A stretch of DNA of 64,000 bases from Erigeron canadensis (GCF_010389155.1 NC_057761.1:23582210-23646209); one strand, 5' to 3'. Counted from the first letter of the stretch, positions 23,292 to 34,349 are shown. The notes: generated by a model not told the origin, from the sequence alone. Numbers and translations: made by a program.

Positions 23292-25019
23292 ACCATGTAG
23301 GCAAGAGTCTGGCTGAAAACTCGGCAAACTTAGCGCTTCTTGGGAGGCAACCCAAGCTGTATTTTTATTTTTTATTTTTCTGCTTTAGCTTGTTATTTTC
23401 CATTTTGATATTTTGATTGAAGTGTACAGGAGTATTTAGTTTTACAGTCTGAAGGAAACCATGCACTTGGTCAAAATCTAAGTGTGGGGGAGTTTAAGCA
23501 TCAAATCGCTGAAGAAATCAGACATCGAAACACGTACAGGATCCGTAAGCGTTGCTAGAAGACCTCCAGCGCCGCTAGGAAAGACACCTAGGCTTCCTAG
23601 CGCCGCTCAATGCTCACGAGTGCCGCTCAAGACAGTCCAGCGCCGCTCCTAGCTTGCCAGCGCCTCTCCGGGTTCAAGCCAGCTCACCAGATCGCGAAAA
23701 GTCTGGGAAAAAAAAACAGAAAAACCCAAAAATCCAAAAAAATCAAAAATAACAAAAAGAAAGGAGCTGGAGGAACTTCAATGGATCACCATCAAATGGA
23801 GTCGACTTGAGCTTTGAAGATGATGATTCTTAGTGACTCCACATTTGCCATCTTCAAGTGCTTAAACCCGGGAAGTATCTTAACTCTTATCTTTTTATGT
23901 CCTTTAGTTTTAATGTCTTGTACTATGAGGGCGTTGTACAATTTAAGTGTGGGGGATGGAATAGGAAAAACCCGGTGTTTAATGAGTACAAATTTCAAGT
24001 TTTCTACTCAATTCATGCAAAATTTAAAATTTTTCTTGTGTCTAAAATCATTTTTGGAGAAATAAGCTTCGCAAGAAGACAAAAGATGACGATAATTAAG
24101 CAATATTAGCTTTGGTAACTATAGATTTGTGGTTGTTCATGCTTCCAACTGGACTAGAGCTTAGACTGAAACTGTATACGATTATGTTTACCATAACACA
24201 TTTAACCGGACTTTAATATGCCTAGCAATTAGAGCTATCTAGTCATTAGTAAAGGTGTATTAATTGGACTTAATTATACGTGCTTGTGTAGTAACTAGTT
24301 TAGATGTATGGTTCGCCTTAATTCTTACACTATTTAATGTAAACTAGTTGCATGCGGAGTAGAAGTATGAGTCATCTGGGGTCTCTAATAATGTCTATTG
24401 CATGATAAATGTAGTAAATTCTGTAAGAAAGACAATCAGTAGATTAATAAAGTTCAAAGAACTAATAACGAGTAAAATCTAAACGCATCAAGTTATGTCG
24501 CTCTGCGTGTGGGGAACCACCGACCTGTCATCGCTGTCTCAACTATTAAAGATCATAATATTGTACAACTGCTTTAGTATGTAGCTAGCGAGCATGACTT
24601 TAGTGTAGGAGTATATCTAAGTAGTGACTCACAAGTACACAAACCTTGAAATGTGAATGCCTTGCTAATAGCTAGTAGTTTTGATTGCTATACAAACCTT
24701 AATTAAGTGCTTAACTAGTCAGCAGAAGGAAGTAAGATTGAGCTGTAGGACATGTGGAATTATAGAACGGTTTTAGAGGTATTAACACGAATATAAGGTT
24801 AACTTTTAGTTTTGACTGACTCATTATCTTTACCTCTAGCTATAGCTTACAGATTTTGTCTTAAAGCTTTCTCAAAAACAAATTACATGACTAGCCTTTG
24901 AATGTTTTGAAAAGTATAAAAGTTTTGTCACTTAAGTTGTCCGCTCATCATTTAATGTTTTTATTTTTCTTTTGGACAATTTGTTTAAGGACAAGCAAAA
25001 GCTTAAGTGTGAGGGTATT
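23292..25019 (+). other. Athila 3' untranslated region (no env-like frame)
   Basis: It begins with CGCTTCTTGGGAGGCAACCC, a conserved post-pol block in Athila and related elements. At 23560-23690 five more AGCGCC(G/T)CT motifs cluster. No open frame resembling the env-like ORF of some Athila members is present. The end (24989-25019) is the polypurine-like tract that precedes the 3' LTR. Confidence 0.7.
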
Positions 25020-25126
25020 TGATGAGCGATAATTATATAGACTTTTTTCGCACTTGTTTTGGCCATTTTATAGTCATTTGAATGAACTTATGATACTTAA
25101 TGACATATATATATGTGTGTGTGTGT

Positions 25127-25159
<33 letters not shown>

Positions 25160-26666
25160 ATTTCGGGTTAATTGCTCGTGGCATGAAGGAAAACGTCAAG
25201 AAATGGTGATGAAGGACTTAAAGGAAGATAAATGATGGTTCGATGAAGACTCAGGTCGAGATTCATGACTTAAGATGAAGAAACTAGTGTTGACATGAAG
25301 CCTATGACCACGTGTTAGTATTTTGGGCATAACTTCTTCATACGGACTCCGTTTCTGACGAATAAGCTATCCACGGAAAGACGAGAGAAAGATCTACAAC
25401 TTTTGTGTTGCACTTGAAGCCTCCAGCGCTGCTGGAAGTAATCCTGAAGTCAACCAGCGGAGCTGGGAGCCCACCGGCGTCGCTTGGACTTTTGCCAACG
25501 GCGTTCCCAAGGTCGGTTCAACTAGGATTTATCCGAAAACCTATAAATACCCTTCTAAAACCCTAGGGTCGCAAAATACTCATTCCAGTCGACTTTGGGG
25601 CCATTTCTAGGGTATTTTCACCATGTCTAAACCCTCCTAACACCCACATATCATCCGGAGATCAAACATCAATACTTAACAACATAATCATCTTAATCAT
25701 CAATCGGGAAGGAGGAGGTGTATGTCACGAGCGAGAGTCACAGAAGCAACCATGACGAGCAGTAATTCGACATCAATCAATTCTCTATTTCTCTGTCGGT
25801 ACATTATGGATTTATATATTATTGATTGTGATTGTTCTTTTATTATGAGTAGCTAAATAATTATTCATCTACTAAGATGATGTAAAATGATTATGTGATG
25901 GTTGCATGCTAGATACACTTAATGTTTTGTCGTGATCTTAATATATATTTAATCCTTGCTATTTATTGTTGAACTATTGGTTATGTATGCATGCTTGTAA
26001 TGGTATTATTTGTGTGTCTATTTGATCTTGATTGTCTAAGGTTTAGATAGTCGGCTTTATGTCCTGGTAAAGAACAATTTAATAATAATAGGATTAAACG
26101 TATTAACGGATTGATAAATCGATAGACAAGATTGTTACTTAATAGTTAAACAAACTAATTGGTTAGATAACTATAGGTGGACAGGGTGGTACTCACACTT
26201 GTAGCTAATCGGTTAGGGGATTTGAGTAGGAAATACGGATTTGTTAGCGGATACGGTGGTACCCACGTGGCCGAGTCTAGTGACTTATTTAGATCCCAAC
26301 TATTGTATTGAATAATGCAACCTGAAACATGCCATGGATCTGATTCAAGGTAGATGACTTTTAATCTTTTTGTTTAAAACAACTCTCTTTCAGATTAATT
26401 CTTCGGAATTACTAACTTGCTTAAATTACTAACTGCTTTCAAAACAAACTAACATTGGGTCATTAAACCAACCCCCCAACAAATCTTAGTATTACTTAAT
26501 CTTGCTTAGTTCTTAAACATAGTCCCTGCGAACGAACCTGGTCTTACCTAATAGCTTTATTACAAACGAACGGATCCACTGTCCGTGAGTGTGTTTAGTT
26601 TGGTATTTCCTTAATTTTATAAATTTAAAACTTGACCGCTTTTCATTATACACAAACGACACATCA
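25020..26666 (+). mobile_element. Athila 3' LTR
   Basis: It begins TGATGAGCG, ends CGACACATCA, and aligns with the 5' LTR. Differences include a GT microsatellite (about 25112-25158) absent from the 5' copy, about 35 extra bases near 25640 (CACCCACATATCATCCGG), loss of part of the palindrome array, and scattered substitutions. Confidence 0.92.
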
Positions 26667-26671
26667 AACCC

Positions 26672-27330
26672 TATGTCACTGGTACAAAATCATTCACTAG
26701 ACTTGCTCACGAGTAGGTAAATTATAAGCTATCTATTTGGAAATTCAATTGTAGTGGTATCTATGAGTTTAGTTGTTAAAGTAAAAAATCATAGTTAAAA
26801 ATAGATTAATTATTTTATACAGGCTATGAAAAATAACGGCAAGGAACTAACACGGGGAGAAATATACGAAAAAAGCCGCACACGTGAAAATGTCACCATT
26901 GTTAATGAGAAAGCTGCTCGAGTTGTGGTAAGGTGTTTTGTGGACATTAAAATTTAAGATTATTAATTGTATTTATACATGTTAATGGTACATATATTAT
27001 TGATATATAGGCAGCCCTGCATGTTGTTGCGACTGACTCTACCAACACACACACCTTAGATGGTGATTGGAGAAATGATGATTTATCTAAGGTCAAGGGT
27101 CCAGAGAAAAGAGGCTTTGTTCGGTGCATAGGAAAGATGCCCTCTGTCAAGGATAATGGTACCTCATCATCTGCAGATCCAGCAACTCTTGAACAATGAT
27201 TGACTCAAACAGAAGGTCTTGTAGGTACTCTTGTGAACATCATTAGGGAACACATACCTGGTGCCAACTTAACTAGTGTCCTTAGAACCATGAATATGGA
27301 GGTATATCATATGCATATTTTATTCCATTT
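26672..27330 (+). pseudogene. Ptta/En-Spm-type gene, right fragments
   Basis: Directly after the Athila element the exon continues with PYVTGTKSFTRLAHE, the conserved 'H-GSKSF-R' type motif of this family. Further pieces are GKELTRGEIYEKSRTREN with VTIVNEKAARVV (26835-26930), ALHVVATDSTNTHTLDGDWR (about 27005-27075) and a final piece to about 27300 (LTQTEGLVGTLVNIIREHIP). GT and AG borders suggest intervening introns at 26715-26822 and 26931-27010. A TGA at about 27197 breaks the last piece. The family is carried by plant CACTA elements and is thought to bind element DNA. Confidence 0.65.
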
Positions 27331-28414
27331 AGTGATAATATACTTGTGGCTCTCGTTTGATATATCTTATGGTGTTTCATGTTTCTGATAATTATTCTAT
27401 GGACCGAAACAACTTGACAAATGGAAACGAAAGACCTTGAGCTGGAAGTGGAATCAATAATACCGGTATATATTATGAACTTTACCCTTTAAAAGAATTT
27501 ATAGCTAGTTAAAGTTCTTTTTCTTGCTTTTCTACTTAGGTACACTTACATTTACATACCCGACATTCTCTTTATCATGCCATACTTTTCATAATCTATG
27601 TCTGAGTGCCGTTACATATGAAAAAATAGCTAGACTTATGTATGTTAGATTTATTTAGTCCTTATTTATATTAGAGTGTAATTTCTAGCATTTCTTTCAT
27701 ATGTCATAGATTGTTTGTTGTCATGAGAGATTGAGCTAGAAGAGTCTGCTACATTGGATAAGGGGCAGTTGGTTTCATAGTTTTTGATGTCTGCTACATT
27801 GGATGAAGTCTACTAAGTTAGGTTGCTTGACTTATGACTATTTTGGGTTCTTTTTGAATATTAATGACAAAAATTTGTCCAATGATACTTGCAGATGTAA
27901 TTATATTAATGGAATAGTTCTTTTCATTTTGTGATATTCAGACAATCTTGATTATTAATATATATGTGAATCTTTTTGATGGCAAAAGTATTCTGCATTA
28001 AAACTATTGCCAAAAAAGTCCAATGACACAAATTTATGCCAGAAATTACGTGTAATGACATAAAACTGGGTGTCACAAAACTTGTAAAGTCTATAGCAAC
28101 ACAACCAGATAGTAACGCTAAAAGCCGTTAAGGTTAAAATGACACAACTTAAAACTGTCACTAATAGTTTTGAAGCCAATAGTGACAAAAAAAAGTGCCA
28201 CTAAAACGGTAAGTCCTATAATGACACATAAAAAAGTGTCACTAAAACCATAAGACCTATAGTGACACACCAAAAAGTGCCACTAAAACCTTTAGTGGCG
28301 TCGTCTTTAGTGACACTTTTTTTCTGCCACCCATTACCCAGGGGTCTTTAGTGACACTTTTTCGGTATTTAGTGACATTTTTTGTGTGTCACTGAATGGT
28401 ATTTTTTTGTAGTG
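27331..28414. other. CACTA internal and right subterminal sequence
   Basis: Positions 27331-27950 are AT-rich without coding signal. From about 28010 to 28400 the sequence is an array of AGTGACAC / GTGTCACT words, for example AAAAAAGTGTCACTAAAACC, mirroring the left end. It ends with the terminal inverted repeat. Confidence 0.7.
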
Positions 28415-28545
28415 ATGTGCTTTTAAACTGATAGGTGTTTTGATTATTGTGAATATAAACCATTTATATAGCTCCTCAGAACCCAAAATATTGATAATTT
28501 GATACTTATAAATGAGCTTTTGTGTGTCTAAATACGTTCTCCGAA
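28415..28545 (+). other. Copy A flank right of the CACTA element
   Basis: It parallels 41388-41515 (GATAGGTGTTTTGATTA, ATAGCTCC, GAGCTTTTGTGT), confirming that the CACTA element split one continuous segment. It ends with the 8-bp repeat TCTCCGAA of the hAT MITE. Confidence 0.75.
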
Positions 28546-28845
28546 TAGTGGTGGCTTAAGGTTTTTGGAGGCCTTAAACGAAGTCGTTTTGGGGGCCTAG
28601 TTGCTAAGCATATAAATTAAAGTAAACAAAAAAAAGTTAGCTCGACTTATGTTATGGAACTAGTATTAATGAAAAGATGCAGATTCTGATTCAAAAATCT
28701 GTAAGAGTGTTACTGCAATGCAAATTATATAATGGTACTTCGTCAAAATTCAAACGTTAAGTCTATTATACAAAATTTTGAGGCCCTGCATTTTTTGGGG
28801 CCTAAAGCGATCGCCTAGTCCCATAGTACTGTTGAGCCACCTGTG
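28546..28845. mobile_element. hAT-type MITE, 300 bp
   Basis: The 8-bp direct repeat TCTCCGAA flanks it (28538-28545 and 28846-28853). The ends are TAGTGGTGGCTTAAGG and GAGCCACCTGTG (GGTGGCT inverted). Copy B at about 41507 has a single TCCGAA with no insert, which proves insertion after duplication. Non-coding, with internal GGGGCCT / AGGCCC words. Confidence 0.82.
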
Positions 28846-28904
28846 TCTCCGAAATATAGATAGTTTCTATTTCATTCAGTTGTACCAGTTTGGTTAAGAA
28901 TATA

Positions 28905-29590
28905 TATGAGTTAAACCTTGCATTGTAGGAGGTTTGGGAATTTGGAAGTTTATATGAGTTAAACCTTGCATTGTTGTACAAATGGAGATGCTGGGCTATG
29001 TCTTCTAAAGGAGCTCTTTGGATACGAGTTACCATGGCAATACACGGTCAGCAATGTCTCACAAATTTCACAACCAAGAACAGCTGTGTTTTGGGAAAAT
29101 TATGTGCTTCCTTCAAGGAAATTCATAATTTATCTACAGTTCCCTCTAATGTTATTTCTAGACGGTTCGATAATGGGACAACTTCTTCTTCTTGGAATGA
29201 TTTATGGATAGGCAACCATGTTCTTTCTCTTAGTTTCCCACGATTATATGCTTTGGATGTTAATAAACAAGCCCGAGTCGGTGATAAATGGAACAATGGG
29301 GAATGGGTTTTGTCTTGGCACAGGGCTATCCGTGGTGGAAGCGAGGCTTCACGACACTCTGATCTGATTTCTCTACTCCATAGCATACAATTGGCAGAAA
29401 GTGAAGACTTTTCGCCGGGTGTGGAACATTCCAGGTCATGATGGCTTTTCAGCTCGTAACTTCAAGTTGTACGTGCATTGAACGTACCCTTCTCCCTCGT
29501 GAGCGGATTAAGACACATTGGAATTCATTAGTCCTAAATAAGTGAATATCTTCATGTGGAGATTGCTTCGCGATCATCTTCACGTGGTTC
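28905..29590 (+). pseudogene. LINE (non-LTR) reverse transcriptase C-terminal fragment, copy A
   Basis: The frame 28971-29441 reads WRCWAMSSKGALWIRVTMAI, then WNDLWIGNHVLSLSFPRLYA and RVGDKWNNGEWVLSWHRAIR, the C-terminal pattern of plant L1-type LINE polyproteins ('W..D.W.G...L...FPRLY.L...K...V'). It is 5'-truncated as usual for LINEs. It corresponds to 41560-42175 with about 90% or more visible identity, so the LINE predates the segmental duplication. Frame breaks near 29441. Confidence 0.7.
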
Positions 29591-31371
29591 CAAAAATACT
29601 TCTTTTCACAATCTGATTCTAATGCAAATACTAGCCTAAGTTGAGTATAAGGATGCACATATTCTATGATATACTAAGTATGATTTATATAGGCATAAGC
29701 CGACCCTTAAATGTTGACTGGTAGTTTTATGTGTCTTGATCCAATGGCTCTATATGCAAAAGGACTGGTGTGATAGTGACATTGTTCTTCTTCTCTCCAG
29801 ATTCCTTCCATGTGATCGTGCAGCCATAAACGACAATGGGCACCTCATAGAATTCGACAATCACTAACAATTTAAAAGAACCTGATTCTAGCTTGAACCT
29901 TCTGAGCATCTCACATGTTAGTGGTAGTTATCTAAATTGTTGTCAAAAAAATCAAAACACTTGTGATATTCTAAGCTTCCAAATATTCTTTCAAGCTAAC
30001 TTGTAAATCTATCCTGACTTTGACTGAACATTATCAATGCTTTCGTTTTAGAAAAATCAAAATAACACATTTAACTATGTATTCATATCTACATATTAAA
30101 AGTAAAAAATTGTATATATAAAACTAAAGTAACAGTTTAATATATACGCACAAATTTGTACACATTCAAAACAAATTGTGGCAAGAATGAGGCAAATATA
30201 GGTGGAATGTTGCACCATTGACTCAAGAAGTACCAAACTCGTAATGTTATATCTATATCTTTTTGAGCTTCTTCACTGTAAACAACGTCTGGAAAATACT
30301 ATCTTTGTACTTTAAAGTTGTAAATAATATTTTAAAGTTGTAAATAATATCGGGAAAATATTATCTTTACACTCAAAAGTACGTGCAAGTCTCGGATTTG
30401 GCTCAGAGTACTGCCTCTGCCTCGCTTAGTCTAGCTGAGCTCTACTATTAGCTAATGAGACTTAATAATATTGTACGTATTTATTAGTGTCTAAACATTT
30501 ACAATTTAATTTAAGTTTGTTAGCACTTGTTATAATAGGCTTTTTGATATAAATGACTAATTTGTTATTGTAGTGAAATATCTAACCAGTCAAATTTTTC
30601 TTTGATAAACTCTCCTGGGTGAAACAAATAATTTCCAGACTTTGCAATGGTGTTCTATGTACCAAACACTATTTCCTATGTGTAAATAGCCCATATCTCA
30701 CCGAATTATTTTGTTGTAAGTTATATGTTCACTTTCAAAGTAACGATATTAAGTGTAGCTTTAGCTTTGTATTTCTAATCATTGTGATTTTCGATTTGAA
30801 AAAGTAAACACGTAAATTGAAATAGTACGTATTTGGTACATATGAATGGAATAATGAGAAAGAGAATTCATTTCTATTTTGTTTGGTTTAACCATAGAAT
30901 AGAAACAAGAAAAACAAACGAAAGAAAATACTCATGGGTTAAACCGGACATATGTGAAAAGTTGGGAGTCAAAAATATAAAATTGAAAACTTAAGTGAGG
31001 TTAAAAGTAAAAAAGTAAAAGTCTAAAAGATAATATTGTAAATAAAAGTGAAAATAAAATAGTATTAGTAATAGCTTATGCATAGAAAGTTATACATAAC
31101 ATGTTGGTTTTTGGTATATAGGGAATAAAAATTCATTATCTTTCCAACTTTTTGATTCTACTAAAACCACAAAGAATGAAGAGAATTGATTCTACTAAAA
31201 TAAAACCACAAAGAATGAAGAGGAAGGAAGGCTAAAAGCCTAAAATACCATATTGACGTTGACCATAGAATAAGCTCGAGGTCTATATATGTATGTATTC
31301 ATCATAAATTTGATCAATGTGCTAAAAGCTTAAAACATTAAACCAAACCACAAATCCTTTGTATTAAAAAA
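29591..31371. other. Intergenic region without clear genes
   Basis: AT-rich and mostly featureless. A 60-residue minus-strand frame (29727-29909) is listed separately. A short direct repeat (TTTAAAGTTGTAAATAATAT) occurs twice near 30311-30350. The last 100 bases hold a candidate promoter for the next gene, with a TATA-like TCTATATATG near 31280. Confidence 0.5.
29727..29909 (-). pseudogene. Unrecognised 60-residue coding-like fragment
   Basis: The minus frame opens MLRRFKLESGSFKLLVIVEF and continues with VPIVVYGCTITWKE and KKNNVTITPVLLHIEP. Its composition looks like a real beta-rich domain more than chance, but I do not recognise the family, and no further exons are evident on either side. 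It may be a gene remnant. Treat as tentative. Confidence 0.25.
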
Positions 31372-31848
31372 ATGAGTGGACCTCCCTCCCATTCCATGTT
31401 TGAGCGTCCTGGCAGCAATATCAATATTTACGGGCCCGATAGCGGTTTTTATACGAAGTCAGGTCCGGGCCTTTCAAAAGCGGTGATAAGGGGCAACGGC
31501 AAGCCTCAGGATAGTCAACGCAACCTGGATAATATCGAAGTTCAAAATGCTCCTCCGACTTTCACGGATTTAAATCGTGCAGACAAGTACTCGAACCCTG
31601 GCAATTATAATAAGGGTTCTTTTGATAGATTATCTGCACCTGGTGTTGATGGTCATGTTCGTTATCACGAATCGAAACTGAGTGACTCGACTCACGTGAA
31701 AACTCAAGTGAAAGCTCCTGGATTAACGGACCAAGTTCATAAAAATCAATCTGTGGCTGCGGACGACGATGACGAAGTTGGGGTCAGTTTGGTTGGAGGG
31801 ACATTCAAGGAGGTGAACCCCACGGCATACTATGTGGAAAGAAATTAA
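31372..31848 (+). CDS. Hydrophilic 158-residue protein of unknown function
   Basis: A single-exon frame starts MSGPPSHSMFERPGSNINIY. It has no Cys or Trp and is rich in Gly, Ser, Asn, Asp and Pro. It contains an acidic run (AADDDDEVGVS) near residue 130 and ends VNPTAYYVERN. No signal peptide or membrane segment is visible, so it is probably disordered and soluble. A TATA-like box lies about 90 bp upstream, an A-rich context precedes the ATG, and AATAAA (about 31990) follows about 140 bp after the stop. These gene-like flanks and the absence of transposon motifs favour a real gene. The composition recalls stress-related hydrophilins, but I do not recognise a family. Confidence 0.6.
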   Translation: MSGPPSHSMFERPGSNINIYGPDSGFYTKSGPGLSKAVIRGNGKPQDSQRNLDNIEVQNAPPTFTDLNRADKYSNPGNYNKGSFDRLSAPGVDGHVRYHESKLSDSTHVKTQVKAPGLTDQVHKNQSVAADDDDEVGVSLVGGTFKEVNPTAYYVERN

Positions 31849-32636
31849 ATGATGACGTACACTTGTTTTTGATATATATGATTTGATTATCAAATGGATT
31901 GTCGCCATATATTGTCTAAGTTACAAACTTTAATAATGTTGTCCTCTTTGAATTTCCGTTTGTTGTAACCGGGCTTTCAAATTATTATTCAATAAATTGC
32001 ATCTGCTTTGAATAGATCTGTCAGAAATTATCAAGATAGACTGTATTGTTTTAAGTTTTAACTGCATGATTGCTTTTTAAAGAAAAATCTTATAGACATA
32101 CCCAACCGTGAAAGTTAAAATTAAATCATAAGTTGATGAGGCATAATACTACAAAAAGGGGCATTAGTCTATGTTTATTTGACACGGTTAGCAACATGAT
32201 TGTGTAAAAAGAGAAAAAACGGAAACTTTGACACGGTTCAAGATATTCAGCCGTGTAAAAAAGTGTTTGCGGAATATCAGACACGGTTGATTAGACTATT
32301 AGGAGTAAGGGGTTCCAAGAACCCCATCCCTTCCACCTTCTTTTGACATGTGGCATGACACCAAAAATGAGGGGTTTTCTTGGAGCAACGGGTTTGAGGG
32401 GTTCTTGGCTTTTATTTTTATTTTTTAATTTTTTTGTTTTCAAGTTTAACTTTCATTGTTCTATCAAAAACTTTAATTAAAAATACATTTTTTGATAACA
32501 AAACTTTAACAAAAACAAATATAATACATACCAAATTAAGTTATTATATAACATAAAGTTCTTAATTAATAACAACATAGTAACTTAAGTTCTTAAAAAT
32601 CACATATTACAACATTATTTAAAAAAAAAAAACAAG

Positions 32637-34349
32637 CTACTCATCATCGGAACCAACGTAGTCGTTGAGATCCGGGAGGACCTCGTTATCAATGTCATGT
32701 GCTTGGGTAGACCAAAGATGATCAATCAAGTCCGCCGTAAGCATGTTGTGTGTTTCTCGGTTTTTTATGGCATGGCGGTTTTGAATTCGTTGTTCGAGCG
32801 GAGTCATTTGTTCCCAATAGCCCGGTACAAGAGAAGGTTCATCCGGATTGTAGTCTTGACATCGTCCTCCAACATCATGTTATGCAAGATGATACAAGCA
32901 TAAATCACGTCTTGCATGAGTACTTTGTCCCAATACTGAGCCGGATGATTAAGGACCTTCCATCCCTTTTTTAACACACCAAAAGCCCTTTCTATACCCT
33001 TACGCGCCGACTCTTGCTTTTTCTTAAAAAGTTTTCTCTTCCCGTCAACTGGATCGGTAAAAGTCTTGATGAATATAGCATACTCGGGGTATATCACGTC
33101 GCCTAGGTAGTACCCTCTCTCATAGAAGTTACCGTTTGCATAAAAGGAAGCTATATATTAGTAAATAAAAGGTGTTAATAATTAACTATATAAATTTAAT
33201 GAATAACTACATAAATTAAACATTAATAATAAACAAATAAACTAAATAAATAACTATATAAATTAAACTTATTAGTAAATAAACATATATATTAAATATA
33301 TACCTGAAGGGACCAAACCAGATATAAGATCTTCAAGCACAGGAGATGACTCGAATACATTGATGTCATTACGAGACCCTTGTGGCCCAAAGAAAGCATT
33401 CCAAATCCATAGATCATACGATGCAACCGCTTGAAGAATCAACGAGGGTCTACCTATGTCACCCCGTGTGTAGGTGCCTCGCCAGGCCGTGGGATACATC
33501 TCCCACGGCCAATGCATACAGTCAATACTACCAATCATACCGAGAAAACCATGAACTCTTTCATGCATATCATATATACGCTGAAGATCGGTCCATGTTG
33601 GTCTATGTAGGTATGTACGTCCATACAATCTTATTACACCTAAAAAAATATATAATAACGTGTCCGTAAACTAATATATTCAAACTAATATATCTATAAA
33701 AACATGTACGTAAAATAATATATACAAACTAATATATCTATAAAAACATGTACATAAAATAATATATACAAACTAATATATCTATAAAAACATGTACGCA
33801 AACTAATATATACAAACTAATAATGTAACATATATAACAAAATTAACATAAAGGAAACGTACCACTACAAAAATGGTCAAGCGCCTCTCGTGAGGTCCTC
33901 TCCGCCATTTGCAAATACTCGTCTAGCAAATCACTTGCCACGCCGTACGCTAGTTGTCAAATTGTGGCTGTACACTTTTGAAGTGAGATAAAACTAAACT
34001 TTCTCGCGGCGTTCACTCTTTGTTTAAAATATCTATACTCCTGTTCCATGTCGCCCACAATCTTTAAAAACAAACCCTTATGCATTCTAAATCGTCGTCT
34101 AAATTGTCTCGGGGTGTAAGTTGGTTGATCCGCGAAGTAGTCTCGCATCAAGTTCTCTTGTGCCTCGGCCCGATGACGTACAAGAACCACCCTTCTTCTA
34201 AAACGCGGTCTCTCTTCTTCTTCTTCCTCCTCCTCTTGCGCGACCCTCATGGCCAAAGTAACAGCGGCAACAACCGCACTTTCAACAGCATCATCGTAAT
34301 CCTCGGAACCGAACGAATCAAAAGATGACGATGATGAAGAAGACGACAT
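32637..34349 (-). pseudogene. Harbinger-type DDE transposase, nearly complete
   Basis: Three exons are read at 34349-33861, 33639-33304 and 33150-32637, with GT/AG borders. The N-terminus is Ser-rich then acidic (EEEEEEEE at about 39-46), followed by RRFRMHKGLFLKIVGDMEQE. The DDE core shows IGSIDCMHW (first D), SRNDINVFESS (second D) and QESARKGIERAFGVLKK (E). These are the marks of the plant nuclease-like Harbinger transposase that cuts at TWA. Two lesions are seen: a TGA at 33957-33959 in exon 1 (position usually Arg) and a frameshift near 32870 in exon 3, after which the frame runs to TAG at 32637. Confidence 0.8.
33676..33823. repeat. Minisatellite in transposase intron 1
   Basis: Three to four units of about 48 bp (CAAACTAATATATCTATAAA followed by AACATGTACRYAAAATAATATATA) lie tandemly in the intron between exons 1 and 2 of the Harbinger transposase. 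Confidence 0.8.

Larger units (their letters stand above)
15016..26666 (+). mobile_element. Athila-type Ty3/gypsy retrotransposon, 11.65 kb
   Basis: Two LTRs (15016-16625, 25020-26666) flank an internal region. The target duplication AACCC is seen at 15011-15015 and 26667-26671. The primer site TGGCGCCGTTGTCGGGGA (tRNA-Asp type), a TRSGK motif in gag, gypsy order PR-RT-RH-IN and the polypurine stretch AGCTTAAGTGTGAGGGTATT before the 3' LTR all fit the Athila clade. Pol has stops and frameshifts, and gag is split by a solo LTR. The LTRs differ by many substitutions and several indels, so the insertion is not recent. Confidence 0.93.
13378..28414. mobile_element. CACTA (En/Spm) transposon, 15.0 kb, with nested retroelements
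   Basis: The termini are CACTACAAAAAAAAT at the left and ATTTTTTTGTAGTG at the right, flanked by the 3-bp target duplication ATG (13375-13377 and 28415-28417). The paralogous copy B at about 41390 reads AACCATGTGC with a single ATG, i.e. the empty site. Subterminal regions (13395-13600 and 28010-28400) carry many copies of TAGTG(G/A)CAC in both orientations, typical of the family. Inside are remnants of a Ptta/En-Spm gene, split by an 11.65-kb Athila element. I see no TNP2-type DDE transposase, so the element is non-autonomous or gutted. Without the Athila insertion it would be about 3.4 kb. Confidence 0.93.

Noticed and set aside
28010..28400. Regular AGTGACAC repeats suggesting a CRISPR-like or satellite array
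   Set aside because: They are subterminal repeats of the CACTA transposon, in both orientations and without regular spacers.
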